A DNA stretch of 64,000 bases, from NCBI RefSeq assembly GCF_003255815.1, contig NC_037689.1:19405168-19469167 (forward strand). The letters run 5' to 3'. The position numbers were made by a program, and so were the translations under genes. Positions 21,690-32,553 of this stretch are shown piece after piece. The stretch's first letter is position 1; the number at the start of each line of letters is the position of its first letter. The stretch is from Theropithecus gelada. Its lineage: Eukaryota; Chordata; Mammalia; Primates; Cercopithecidae. A model generated the notes under the pieces. It made no database searches. It had not been told where the DNA came from and saw only the letters and a program-made list of their open reading frames with translations.

Positions 21690-22195
21690 ACAGAAACTTT
21701 GAGGCTTCTTCTATGGAGAAGTGGGGTCAGTTACCCCTTCCCTGAGTCTGGGCTGGGCCCCAGGTGTTTTGATTAATGGAGGATGGCAGAAGTGATGCCA
21801 CGCCAGTGTCAGGCTTAGACTTTTCAAAGGCTCCTGCCTTGGTCCCTTGGAGCTCCAAGTCACCATGTGAGAAGCTGGACCACACTGCTGGAGAGACCCT
21901 GTGGAAGGGTCACAATGCTACATGGAAAGGGAGAGAAGCTCTGCTGAGCCAGCCTCTCTTGCCAAGGCACCTGGCACAGGAGTGGGGCCATCTTGGATCC
22001 TCCAGACCAGAGCAGTTATTAGATGAATATCATCAAGTGACCCCATTCAATGCCATGTGTTGCTGAAGAATCACCCAACTGAGCCCTGCCCTAATTCCTG
22101 ACCCCCATCATCATGAAAGATAATAAAATGGCTGTTGTTTTAAGCCACTAGGTTTTAGGGTCCTCTGTGATGCAGTAAGGGTTCACTGGAGGGTT
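21690..22195 (+). repeat. LTR fragment, sense (ERVL/MaLR-like)
   Basis: CTGGACCACACTGCTGGAGA, CACCCAACTGAGCCCTGCCC and the end block AAATGGCTGTTGTTTTAAGC, then CACTAGGTTTTAGGG fit a mammalian-wide LTR 3' half with a retained polyadenylation-type AATAAA. Confidence 0.65.
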
Positions 22196-22199
22196 TAGT

Positions 22200-22800
22200 A
22201 ACTATGGAAGTGATATAACAGGAGTTGGATGATGTTGAGGGATATTCTTGCCAGGCTGAGGAAGAAAGACTGGTGAGTCACTGTCCCCTCCACAGTGAGA
22301 CCATGGCTGAGTAAGCTGGGCTCTCTGCTACCTTCCCATCTGGGGTTAAGAGAGCAGGCAATCTCTTTCTTCCCAAGCTCTGTCTTCAGGAATCTGAGAA
22401 AGCCCTGGACTGGGCACTGTTGCCATTCCGGAGGCCGTGAAATATCAGGAAAAGGTAGAGAAGAGGAACTGCCATTTCTTAGCACCTCCAATGAGCTTCT
22501 GAGTTCCTCATGGGTGAGATTCCCTTTAATTTGCCCCGCTTTCCTGCCAGGAGGCCCAGCTCCAGCCAAGATCCCAAACAACAGATAGTGAGAGCCTCTG
22601 CACATGACAGGGGGCCTTTGGGTGCTTCCCACCGAGACTCTCAGCTGCCCCAGCTGGCACTGAGTGGAGGAGAAAGGAGCTGTCTCCATCATGCCCTGTT
22701 GAAATTGCAGGTTGGTGAACAAAATAAATGTCATTGTTTTAAGCCATTAAGTTTTGGGTGGTTTTTAAAAATGCAGCAATAGGTAACTGGAACTGGGAGA
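22200..22800 (+). repeat. LTR fragment, sense (ERVL/MaLR-like)
   Basis: The 3' end is clear: AAAATAAATGTCATTGTTTT, AAGCCATTAAGTTTTGGG and GCAGCAATAGGTAACTGGA. The 5' part is diverged. It lies head-to-tail after the previous LTR. A 179-codon minus-strand frame across it is not taken as a gene. Confidence 0.6.
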
Positions 22801-22906
22801 CAGGTGAAAGAAAAAAAAAATGTAACACCACCATGTGGTACTTTTTCAATAAAGGTGTATACATGCCACACATGGGCTTAAGGACAGGAGAGTACATGTT
22901 AATCTC

Positions 22907-22946
22907 TGTGTGTGTGTGTGTATGTGTGTACATGTGCATGTGTGTG
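22907..22946. repeat. (TG)n microsatellite
   Basis: Alternating TG with TATG and CATG interruptions. Confidence 0.85.
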
Positions 22947-22949
22947 ACA

Positions 22950-23740
22950 TAGGGTGGGTGGAGTGTTCATCAGACAAAGTGCCATGGGAGAGATGGGGCT
23001 GAAAGCTGATATTTCCAGGCAGGCAAAATGGGGTATGCAAGGGTGCTCACTAAAGGAAGAGCCAGTGCAGTCACAGAGCTGCAGAGTCACAGAGCCACAA
23101 GGTCACAGAGCCGCAAGGTCACAGAGGTGGGTAGAAGCCCAGGGTTGAAGCCCAAGAGGGAGCTGGCTTTTACCCGCCCACTGCAGTGCAGGTTTCAGCT
23201 CTCATTTACACATTATTTTCTCCCAGTTGCATCTGAGGCTGGTGGATGCCAGCCAGAGAGGGCCCTAGGTCACATCAGGGAACCATCTGCAAATCTGTGC
23301 AGAGGGTGATGGCGTGGGGGTGGCTTTCTTGTGGGGAGTGAATCCCAGGCAGGCTCTGTAGCTCCTCAACAGTATGGGGTGGGGATAGAGGCTCCTCCCC
23401 TCCCCAACTCCAGGGCCTGTCCTCCCTCACTCTCTGGGTCCTTCATCTGAATGTCAGCTGACTTGAGGCCATTGGTTCCTGAACGCTGGGGGCTGCTGAG
23501 CCTTGGACTATCCCTGATGCAGGGGGAGGTGATCAATGCCCTTGTGTGATGGCTTGGAAGTCTGGGAATGAGATCAAGCCAGGATTCGGGAATAGGGAGA
23601 GATCTCTGGGGACCTGGCTATTCTAGTGAGACAAGCACTGCCCCTCCTCAGAAGCCATTCCCAAAGCCCTCATCTCTCCAGCTTCTTCTCTGTCAAGTCT
23701 ACTGAATGAGCGTGGAAGGGTCTTGCAGCTCTCAAAGGCC
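22950..23740. other. Unique DNA with a 16-bp minisatellite
   Basis: No gene recognised. At 23070-23128 a unit of the form GTCACAGAGCYGCAAR is repeated about four times. Confidence 0.5.
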
Positions 23741-23980
23741 TGTGTAAATGGAGCAATGTCTGCGTGCATCTGCTCTGCGCGGGCCCTGGGCTAAGATCTC
23801 CACACATCTCTGCTCATTTACTCCTCCTGGCAGCCCTGGGAGGAAGGTGCTGTACTGCTGCTCTCTGCATTTTATTGGAGAGGAAACTGAAGCTTAGAAA
23901 GGGCACAGAAGTTGTGCAACGCCACCTGATGACCACTGCGGGTCTGCTCGACTCAGGGTGCCATGCTCTCCAGCACTCAC
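23740..23980 (-). repeat. MIR fragment, antisense
   Basis: CATTTTATTGGAGAGGAAAC then TGAAGCTTAGAAAGGGC is the reverse of the MIR core. GCCCTGGGCTAAGATCTCC upstream is in register. Confidence 0.7.
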
Positions 23981-24019
23981 CAGTGCTGCTGCAAAGACCA
24001 AAGAGATGCCATTACTCCT

Positions 24020-24270
24020 TTAGTCTGGCCTGGTGGTTAAAGGCATAGACTCTGGAGTCAGGCCACTAGGGACAAATCTTGGTTCCACCTGTGTGACCTT
24101 GGGCAAGTTACTCAACGTCTCTGTGCCTCAGTTTCCTCATCTGTCAAATAGGGCTAGCACTAGCACCTGCCTCAGAGCTGTAATGAGGAGGAAATGAGTG
24201 AATGCATGTCAACCACTCAGTACAGTACCTGGGGTGAGGTTGATGCTAGATGTGTTAGCTACTGTGAATT
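24020..24270 (+). repeat. MIR, near full length, sense
   Basis: GGTGGTTAAAGGCATAGACT, CTGGAGTCAGGCCAC, TGTGTGACCTTGGGCAAGTT, CAGTTTCCTCATCTGTCAAA and the 3' end GTACAGTACCTGGG are all present in order. This is the best preserved MIR in the window. Confidence 0.92.
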
Positions 24271-24289
24271 TCCCTCAATGCGCTTCTCT

Positions 24290-24415
24290 CATGTTACTAA
24301 GTATAGACGCCACTTAGCCTCTATATCTGATTGCATCATGGGCGGTCGCAACTATATCTGTCTCCCTGATTAGACTGTGAGCTCCCAGAGGGCAGGAGCA
24401 AGAATAACTTAGAGG
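24290..24415 (+). repeat. L2 LINE 3' end
   Basis: GTCTCCCTGATTAGACTGTG then AGCTCCCAGAGGGCAGGAGC is a strong L2 3' match. Confidence 0.7.
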
Positions 24416-25589
24416 TGCATCATAGAGACCTCCATTTCCTCCTCGCTCTGCTCCCATCCTCCCCATCCTCCCCATTTAGTAGGAGGTGTCTCTGCCTTTG
24501 TGGATTGACAGAGAAAAGAATTAATGATCCCTCCTTTAAAGCCAGGGAAGAGAGAGTCAGGCAGAAAGGACAGTGGGTGGGGGCGCTGAGGGCTGGGGGG
24601 CTGGTCTCGGACTCCCAGGGCCCCTCCCCGGGAACTGGAGCTCCTTGCGTAGCCCAGGCCTGCCCTGGGCCCTGCGGCCTCTGCCGGTTCCCAGAACCCC
24701 GACAAGCATCTCCTTGTCTTCCCGGGACTCTTGGTTCTGGGCACCTTGTCCTGCCCTGTTCCCTGCAGCTCTGCACACAGCGCTTGGCAAGAGTGGCCTG
24801 GGCACTGGAGAAAGGCTTGCGGAATCGTGCTGCATTCTAATGACGAAGCGTCTCCTCACAGTGCCGCCTCTCTACTCTGGGCCTCAGCTCCTTTTGCTCT
24901 CAGCTCTCCCAGCTTGTCACCAGACTTGCAGCAAGGCTCTTGGGCCAAGAGGCTGCAAGAAAAATTCAGGGTGGTCACAAGCCGGGCCTCCCTCTAGGTG
25001 GGAAGGGGCGGGGGTCTGTGTTCGAGCCCTGCCTGGGCCTCTCAGGGCACTGTGGGTGGACAGATCACCCCACGCCCCTGCTGGCCCCACGTATGTCCAA
25101 GCCGGGGAGGGGAGAGGAATGCAGAGCCAAGCTGTGGCAGGGCTGGAGGGGCCCCAAAAACCAACATCCCTTGGAGGAATACAGAGGTCCAGTGCCTACC
25201 TGGTTCTGCACCAGGGCCTGAGGCGGCTTCTCTCCCATCCATCATTGCCCTGATGTCTAATCTGTGCCGGTCTGTCCTCTTGCCCTGTCTGCCAGCCCCG
25301 GGGAACATTTGGGACCCTCAGGGCCTAGCCACATGATAGGTCCAAGTGGGACGGGCTCTGCGTCAGGGCTGGAAGTGTGTACTGAGCTCAGCCCACAGGG
25401 AGGCCCACTGCCTGCTGTTGACTCTGGTGGCCATCTCTCCCCATCGTCACTGTTAGGGAGATTTGACTGGTCACCCCTGGCCTGGGTTTCTTCTCCATGC
25501 CACTGCCCCACCTCAGTAATTCCCCTGGAGACTTCTAGAGCTTCCAAGTTGAAAGGGACCTGAGAGCTCACTTTGTCTAAATCTCTGCC
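24416..25589. other. GC-rich unique DNA, no supported gene
   Basis: A 226-codon plus-strand frame (24573-25253) and overlapping frames on both strands are open here. The predicted peptides are Pro/Gly/Leu-rich without domains, and open frames run in several phases at once. That is what GC-rich sequence poor in stop codons gives. CpG density is too low for a CpG island. Confidence 0.45.
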
Positions 25590-26148
25590 TCTAGCTGCCT
25601 CGCTCAAAGCCTTCTACTCTGCTGCCAGGGTTACCTTTCACAACCAACCCTCGATCCCTCTACAATCTTCCATGCCTCACCATTGCCCTCAGGAGTAAGT
25701 TTGAACCCCTTAGCTGAGCCCCCCAAGGCCTGCTATGATGGATCCCTGCAACCTTTCCAGGCCTCATCTAGTGCCCCCACCCTGTTATCCCATATTCCAG
25801 CCACATACAGCAGTTGGCAGCCCCCTCGTGGGTGAGACTGTGGTCTTGTGTTTTTTTTCTTTCCTGTTTCCTTTTCATCTCCCTTCCCTCCCCTATTTCC
25901 TTATTAACCTGGGCCACCTCTTCTATGCAGCCTTCCCTGATTATCCCTCCACACACTCAACACATCACCTGCTCCCTGGTGCTCTGTGGTGGGCTGAGTA
26001 GACCTCAATTGCAGCACCTGGAACAGGGCGTATTGCCCTGTATTCTCCTTCAGGCTGCTTCTCCTCCCAGGCTGGAAGTTCTTGGAAGGCAGGGCAGGCA
26101 CATCTTTCCTGATTTTCCTTCTCCAGAACCTACCAGGGTATTTTAGGT
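25590..26148 (+). repeat. Long L2 LINE 3' fragment
   Basis: CACCATTGCCCTCAGGAGTA, CCTTAGCTGAGCCCCCCAAG, TATGCAGCCTTCCCTGATTA, GCTGGAAGTTCTTGGAAGG and GGGCAGGCACATCTTTCC follow the L2 3' region over 550 bp. It is the longest L2 in the window. Confidence 0.75.
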
Positions 26149-26161
26149 AAGAATTCTCCAG

Positions 26162-26484
26162 GGCAAGGTGTGGTAGCTAACGACTGTGATCCCAGCACTA
26201 TGGGAGGCCAAGGCGGGTGGATCACTTGAGGTCAGGAGTTGGAGACCAGCCTGGTCAACATGGTGAAACCCCGTCTCTACTAAAAATACAAAAATTAACT
26301 GGGCATGGTGGCACACACCTGTAATCCCAGTTACTCGGGAGGCTGAGGCAGGAAAATCGCTTGAACCCGTGAGGTGTAGGTTGCAGTGAGCCAAGATCGT
26401 GCCACTGCACTCCAGCCTGGGCAACAAGAGCGAAACTCCTACTCAAAAAAAAAAAAAAAAAAAAAAAAAGAAAGAAAGAAAGAA
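26162..26484 (+). repeat. Alu, full length, sense
   Basis: Both monomers and a 29-nt A-tail that ends in (GAAA)n. The target duplication AAGAATTCTCCAG (26149-26161) recurs as AAGAATTCTCTAG (26485-26497), one mismatch. Confidence 0.94.
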
Positions 26485-26497
26485 AAGAATTCTCTAG

Positions 26498-27020
26498 AAG
26501 CAGAGCCTGAGGGGGAAGTCCCATGTGAGTGCTTTATGGAGCAAGTCCTTGCAGGAGAAATCAGCAAGGGAGTGAGGGCAGCAGCGAGGCAGGGAAGAGG
26601 TGAAGCAAGGAGGGAGACTCAGGGGAAGCCTGGCCTCAGCCTGATCCCAGCTCAGGGGTGGGGGCCATGGAGGGCCCAGGGCAGCAGAAAGCACGGAAGA
26701 GTCAGAGTGAGAGGGCAAGAGAGGAAAGTAAGGCAGCAGGAGGGCGAGCGGGAGAGAGTACGCCGAGACAGCGAGAGAGTGGTGGGGTGATAGACAGGGG
26801 CATGAAAGAGGGCACAGAGCGGGGAACAGAGCCCCAGGGAGAAGGTGAGAGTAAGCAAAAGCCAGCAAGCGAAGGAGGACAGGAGGAGGAGGACAGAGAA
26901 TGCAGGGAAATGAGGGGATGGGAAACATACTTCTGGAGTGTGGGCACAAGAGAGGGAAAGCATGAGAAAATGAGGGAAAAATATGAGAGAGAGAGAGAGA
27001 GAGACAGACAGAAAGGATGA
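26498..27020. repeat. Purine-rich low-complexity tract
   Basis: The plus strand is strongly G+A-rich for about 450 bp from near 26570, ending in (GA)n at about 26985-27004. Few stops occur on the pyrimidine strand, so a 231-codon minus frame is open (Ser/Leu/Pro-rich). I treat it as compositional. Confidence 0.7.
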
Positions 27021-27299
27021 GTGAGCGCAGTGCGAGCCTTGCACTCCAGTCCCCAGGGTCCCGGGCTGTCCCAGGCTCTCTGGGCAGCTCAGGAGTCATG
27101 GCCGGGCTGTGGGCTTTCCCTGGGGCCCACGTGGGTGAGATACTGAGCAACGCCTCCCTGGCGGGCTTTCTCTGTGGTGCCCCTGGCAAGTTTCCCTGAG
27201 GCCCTCCTGTTCCAGGGGACTCCCGGGGCCACCCGCCTGGGCCAGAAAAGAGCGGAACTGGGTAATCGACTCACCGTGGACATTTCTGTGCAGGCTCAT

Positions 27300-27445
27300 T
27301 CTCTAATTCCACAGCTCCTCAAGGAGGGGGCGGCCCTGTTAGTATTTCCATGTCACCACAGAGGAATCTGAGGCCCGGAGAGACCTGACAGGGCTCAGAG
27401 GTGAGTCACTGAGAGAGAATTCATGTCCCCGGATTCCCTTTCCTC
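27300..27445 (-). repeat. MIR fragment, antisense
   Basis: TATTTCCATGTCACCACAGA then GGAATCTGAGGCCCGGAGAG is the reversed MIR core. 27020-27300 before it and 27445-27690 after it are unclassified. Confidence 0.6.
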
Positions 27446-27689
27446 TAGGAGAAGAGATACAACTCCGAATGGGGCATCCAGTGCCCCGGTGCTGCCTCTG
27501 CCACAGCACATGTCCGAATGCAAACACCCAGGGCCAGGCAGGGGCTAGAGAAGGGTCCCCTTGTCCTCCAGACCCTTGAGAGGCCTTGCTGAGCTCCCAC
27601 TGGAGGCCAAGCCCTCCTTTCCACCTGCTTAGACTTGGTCAGAGAGGGGAGGGTAGGCACAGGGCATGGTGGGTGGTGGAAAGGGATCA

Positions 27690-27895
27690 GCACCAGGCTC
27701 TGGGTGACCTCTGTTCCAGTCCCAGCTCTGCCGCCAAACAACATGTGACCTCGAACAAGACACTTAATTTCTCAGAGCCTCCATTTCCTAATGAGTAAAA
27801 CACTGACAAGACTTGCCTTGCCCACTACCTTACAAGCTCATTGTCAGGGCTCATTAAGATAATACAAGTTAATATCTAGTACGATTTCATGGAGG
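27690..27895 (+). repeat. MIR fragment, sense
   Basis: CAGCTCTGCCGCCAAACAAC, ATGTGACCTCGAACAAGAC and GAGCCTCCATTTCCTAATGA follow the MIR consensus. Confidence 0.75.
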
Positions 27896-27924
27896 TCTCC
27901 CGGAGGCCCTTAGTAAATTCTGTC

Positions 27925-28210
27925 TTAGCTTCCTATGGCTGCCTATAACAAATGACCACAATTTGGTGGCTTAAAACAATAGGAATGTATTCTCTTATGG
28001 TTCTGGAAACTAGAAGCCTGAAGTCAGTTTCACTGGGCCATACTTTCTCATGAGAATCCAGTAGAAAATCTGTTCCTTGCCTCTTTTGGCTTCTGGTGGC
28101 TGCTGGCCTTCCTTGGCTTGTGGCTGCCTCACTAATCACTGCAAACGTCAAGGCCAGCATCTTCACATCTCACTCTGCTCCACGTTCACGTGGTCTTCTC
28201 CTCTTCCATT
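27925..28210 (-). repeat. MaLR/ERVL-type LTR fragment, antisense
   Basis: TGTCTTAGCTTCCTATGGCT, ATTTGGTGGCTTAAAACAA, GGTTCTGGAAACTAGAAGCC and GGTGGCTGCTGGCCTTCC fit the reversed 3' half of an MLT-type LTR. It is followed at 28215-28305 by a weak antisense MIR trace. Confidence 0.7.
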
Positions 28211-28305
28211 TGACTGATGCAGGCACCAGGCTCAGGGAAGTTACCCCACGGACCAAGGTCATCGCCAGCGAGAGAGTTGGAATTCGAACTGAGGCCTCAG
28301 AAGTT

Positions 28306-29030
28306 TAAACCTGTGTTCTCTGTTCCAGCTCGGCCAGTGCCTGCCTCCTGGGGCCTCTGTGGCCTCTTTTGGGGAGCCCTCTGGAGCCAGCCTGTGGCTG
28401 CCCCTGGCTCATGTCCAGCCAATGAATTGAGGACTTGAGGCTCAGGCTGGACTGTGGTGTCTAAATAAAGGGTGTCCTTGAGATTAGAGCAGAGGTCAGG
28501 AGAGGACACCGGCTGCAGATGACCAGCCCAACGGGGTGGCCTCAGTGGCCCATCAGAAGGCTGGGGGAGGGCTGGCCTCACTTGCAGCGAGCTCTACCCT
28601 CCAGCCCTCTGCCAGCCGGGCAATCTAGGATCTCAAGACTGAGGTCAGACTGGGGTCAATGCCGACATAAAAACCAGTTGACTCAAGCAAGACCACCTAC
28701 ATATTTAAACAGATCTTTGAGAACGAAGGGGTTGTGTCATCACTTGGGGATGGAGAGACAGAATGGACCTCAGACTGGGGACTAGAACTTTCTTTGCTTC
28801 AAGAAATTTGTCCTTTTAAGAGGCTGATGCTTGAGAGGGCGCTTTCTACCTTCTCCTTCTTGTCTTGTTGAAAGAAATGGCAAAGTCTGTCCAGTTTAGT
28901 TCTGGAGAAAAGGTAAAACAAGCCTGTGTGTGTGTGTGCGCACGTGTGCATGTGCACATGTGTTGAGCGCAAAGAGATAGAGCCATTTAATTTTTTTTAA
29001 AAAAAGCCAGATGAACCGGCAGAACTCGAC
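28306..29030. other. Unique DNA with alternating purine-pyrimidine run
   Basis: No gene. At 28923-28962 a (TG)n run continues as GCGCACGTGTGCATGTGCAC, an alternating purine-pyrimidine stretch of about 40 bp. Confidence 0.5.
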
Positions 29031-30480
29031 ACTGCTTACTCTATTCCACATTTTATCCGCAGAATAACAGCCAGAACAAGAAATCCAGGAACATGGGAAA
29101 TACGGCCGTGGCTGAAGTCTTATCTGGGTTAAAAACCCCAGGAGTGCTCCTCTTTAATTTTTTGGCAGAGCAGGATCAAGGAATCGATTCACTCTGGTTA
29201 TGCTTCCTACCATTGTTTCTGTGGGCCGTGTTTGATCTGTGTTTCACGTGCAGATCTGCTATTCACGCTCTGAAAGAAATAATATATTCTGCATTGCACC
29301 AGGTCAGGCTCAACCATGAAAACCCTTTTTTGGATGATTTCAAAGCCACACATATGCTCTCGAGCGTGCACACACACACACACATACACACACAGACACA
29401 CCAGCGTGCGCATGTTCACACACATACTGTTTGTGTAAAGGATTAAAAAAGAATGAAAGGCCCAGTTGCAGAACATGACCAGGGTTCCAGACGTGGAGTG
29501 GCCAAGGCTGTGGCCCTCACCCGCTGACCTGGGCCAGCCGTGTCCCCTCTGAGTCATGTGCATGCCCCACCCCTGTGGGCAGGGGGCATCCGGACCCTTT
29601 GATGGTGCGCCTGTTGAGGTTATTTTTAGTAACAATGGTTTCCAGTGAAAAAGAGCAATTTTCACAATGGAGGAGTCTTCCCCTTCCTTCAGGTCAAAAG
29701 CTGAACGGAGACGAAAATGACATTAACCAGTGCAGGATCCTGAAAAGATGAAATGCTCAACACCTCCCAGCTCTAAATCGGACTGGGCGTTTACTAGCAT
29801 TTTAAGGGCCAGAGGGAAGTTGAAGCAACTGCCGGGGTAACACACACGTGAAAAATGTGAGGCCAGACAGTCCGGGCAAATAAATAACCCTGTGCTGGCA
29901 ATAAGAGACGTGCCTGGAGTTTTAGCGCGGGGTTGTAAAAGTTGACAGGAGCCATTTGGACTGAAAACGGCCGTGTGGGTAACGCTGCCAGGTTTTGCCA
30001 AGTGCCCGGCTGTTGAATACTACAAAACTGAATAGATAAAAAAGAAAACAACAGCCACAAAAGAAAAAAAATCGCAACACGAAACCACCCACGCAGCGTC
30101 CACTCACCCCTTCCCCTCACGCTGGGTGCCCTCTCCCTTTGTTTAGATAAGGTGTCCACTGCTGCTGCTGCTGCTGTTGGCCACCAGCCAGCTTTCTGTC
30201 TCCAAATTTGAGGCTTCAGCGGCACACAGGAGATACAGCTCTCTGATGCTGCTGGCCCGGGTGTCAGCCGCACCCTGAGGGTCCCTGTGGCTTTGTGTTC
30301 CCAGAATGATGATTTGTTTGACAATGGGCTTTCCTTCCAGACTGTTCTTCCAGCCTGGCACAGTGTGTGAGTCCTCGGAGACAGGACAGGGCTGTGGAGC
30401 GCCAGAGCAGGCACCTCCGGCCACGGGGTCGGGCCACTGTCTAATTATGATGGCCACATAAAAGAAACCCAGACACAGTC
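29031..30480. promoter_or_regulatory. Repeat-free block, candidate conserved noncoding DNA
   Basis: 1.4 kb without any transposon remnant apart from a (CA)n run at 29369-29401 and a (CTG)5 near 30161-30178. AT-rich and GC-rich patches alternate, with motif-like strings such as GGGTTAAAAACCCC (29128-29141) and TTTTAGCGCGGGG. Frames of 117, 152 and 206 codons overlap without domains. Regulatory status is inference from repeat exclusion only. Confidence 0.3.
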
Positions 30481-32455
30481 AAAGGCCAAGGAGTGTCTTT
30501 GGTTTCATGGACTAACTGAAGTGTTTAAGCTCATCAGGCCTGAAAAAGTTAAGTGCAGGGGGAGCAGGACGGACAAGACTGGACTTATTCTATGGCACAC
30601 AAAAGATTCTTAATAAGCTCGGAGAAGGGTCCCCCACCACCGCCGCCACTCATGTCTTTCTCTCCCCGCTTCATTCCAAAGCTCCTGTGTTAGGCAAAGA
30701 GACGGCTCCGACAAGCTACCCGGGAGGTCAGTGAGGAGGCTGTGGGTGAGCTGGTCTCAGGGCAGCTCCCACGAGGTTGAGCAGGGCTGTCCTGGTGAGT
30801 GACAGATCAGGGCAATGCATGGTGGTCTCCAGGCATCCCTGAGCAGCCGGGCCAATGTGCTCAGGAGAAGCAGGATGCAACACCCATCCTGCTCTCTGTT
30901 CAGGCTTTCTCTGAGAATTCAGAACTTTTGAAACAGTTTGATGATTAGCCTTCACCCTCCTGAAAGCAGGAGGGAAAGGCCAGAGGGACTGATTCTCTAA
31001 GTGGCACTGGAATCAGTTTAGAGGGGCTTTCCATAAGGAACTGTAGAGCTGCAGGGCTTAGGAAAATGAGAACCTTGTCTGTTGGTGAGTCCATCCTCCT
31101 TGATCTCCCAAATGCTTTCTCCTCCCTTCTCAGTTACGGGGGCACCTGGGGAGAGCTGGGATAGCCTGGTTCACCCAGGACGTCAGAGGTACAGTCTCAG
31201 GATGTGAAGAAAGGCTCTGGCCTGGCCTGTCATATCGTGGCCAGTTTGATAGATTGTGTTAAAGGCAGGAGTGGTCACCAGGGAGTCAAGAGGTCTAAAG
31301 TGGACATTGGCAGGGCTTGATCCACCCAGGGCAGAGATGTTGGTTGTGACTTCTGCTTCTTCTTTCCATGACACACGTGCAACACTCAACTCCCATCACA
31401 GACTCAGTTTCCCAGGAACCTTAAAGAGGATGGCGCAGAGGTGGTCACGAGCTTTCCTGCCCTGGGAAAGGAACGCGCTCCATTGCCAATAGCTGTATTG
31501 GGCATCCGATTTATCCAACAATCTTCTGAGTTTGGTGACTGTGAGTCAGGTTTGGCAGGCAGGCCTGTGGCAAGTATGCTGACCAAATCCTGTTTCTGAG
31601 TCAGCTCCCGATTGCGGTGGTTGGCCAGGATACCCTCCCCTGGCTATTGTCTCAGAGCAGGACTCCCCTCTGTCACTTTAGCGAGTCTTGTTTGCAAGGT
31701 CACTTTTATTGCCGGTCAGCCCTACCCGCTGCCAGCCGGTCAGCCCTACCCGCTGCCGTGGTTTTTAACTGGTGCCCCAGGCACTTGGGCAGCATGGGTG
31801 GAACGGGGTGGAATACACTCACAGTGGAGGAAAAGCAAAGGAGAAGAGGGGAAGGGGGAGATGTAAGCCTCATGCACGTTGGTCATGGTCTAGCAGTTGC
31901 TCTTTCCGACTTGGAATCCTAGGGGGATCTCCTCTGGAGGATTATGTAATAGGGGAATTGAGATGGGAGAGAGGTCAAAAGCTCCCGTCAAGCCCCTGAA
32001 TTGTAGCCTGTTTCTTAAATTATACAAAATAGATGCTTTAAATCCAAAGGAAACAAAGAAAAAACTATGAGTTACGACAGCTTGCTTATCCAGAAATTAC
32101 TTGATTTAGCAATCCCAAGTATCTGGAACAATCAAGAAGAACCAAAATATGTGAGGAATTCCCTGTTCTAAGTAGTCATCATTAGCACAAATGCTTGATC
32201 CTTTTTCATCAGAACCTCTTTACTCTTATTTCACACACTATTCTAACGAACTAGATGACTCCAAAATTCCTTCAACACCCCCTTTCATTTTTGTTTCTGT
32301 TTTGACTCCCATGACTAAAATCAGGAATACAAGAGAAAGAGGAACAAGTTGGAAGGATAATTAAATGAGTTCAGGTTTGTACACAGACTGAGAGGTCTCT
32401 GGGCTACTAAATGCAGGAGGAAGGGGTTATTATTTTGTTTTTGTTTTCCTTCCTT
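30481..32455. other. Repeat-poor unique DNA
   Basis: No transposon recognised over about 2 kb. It contains a 24-bp perfect-but-one tandem duplication at 31711-31758. No gene is supported. Confidence 0.4.
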
Positions 32456-32553
32456 TTTGTAGAGACAGGGTCTTACTCTGTTGCCCAGGCTGGAGTGCAG
32501 TAGCTCACTACCACCTTGAACTCTTGGGTTCAAGTGATCCTTCTGCCTTGGCC
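32456..32553 (-). repeat. Alu monomer fragment, antisense
   Basis: TAGAGACAGGGTCTTACTCTG, GCCCAGGCTGGAGTGCAGTA and GTTCAAGTGATCCTTCTGCC form one monomer only, with a deletion in the middle. It is an old AluJ or free monomer piece. Confidence 0.8.

Noticed and set aside
22195..22734. 179-codon minus frame
   Set aside because: It lies over an antisense reading of an LTR fragment (3' end at 22685-22800).
24573..25253. 226-codon plus frame in GC-rich DNA
   Set aside because: Several other frames on both strands are open in the same interval, the peptide is low in domain-like features, and no splice or promoter context is visible.
26494..27189. 231-codon minus frame, Ser/Leu/Pro-rich
   Set aside because: It is the pyrimidine strand of a purine-rich tract, where stop codons are scarce. 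No domain is recognisable and the frame runs on into unrelated unique DNA.
29794..30414. 206-codon minus frame with a hydrophobic stretch
   Set aside because: The Leu/Phe run comes from an A-rich plus-strand patch (30040-30075) and the Ala run from a CTG repeat. It has no family resemblance. Kept only as part of the transposon-free block.
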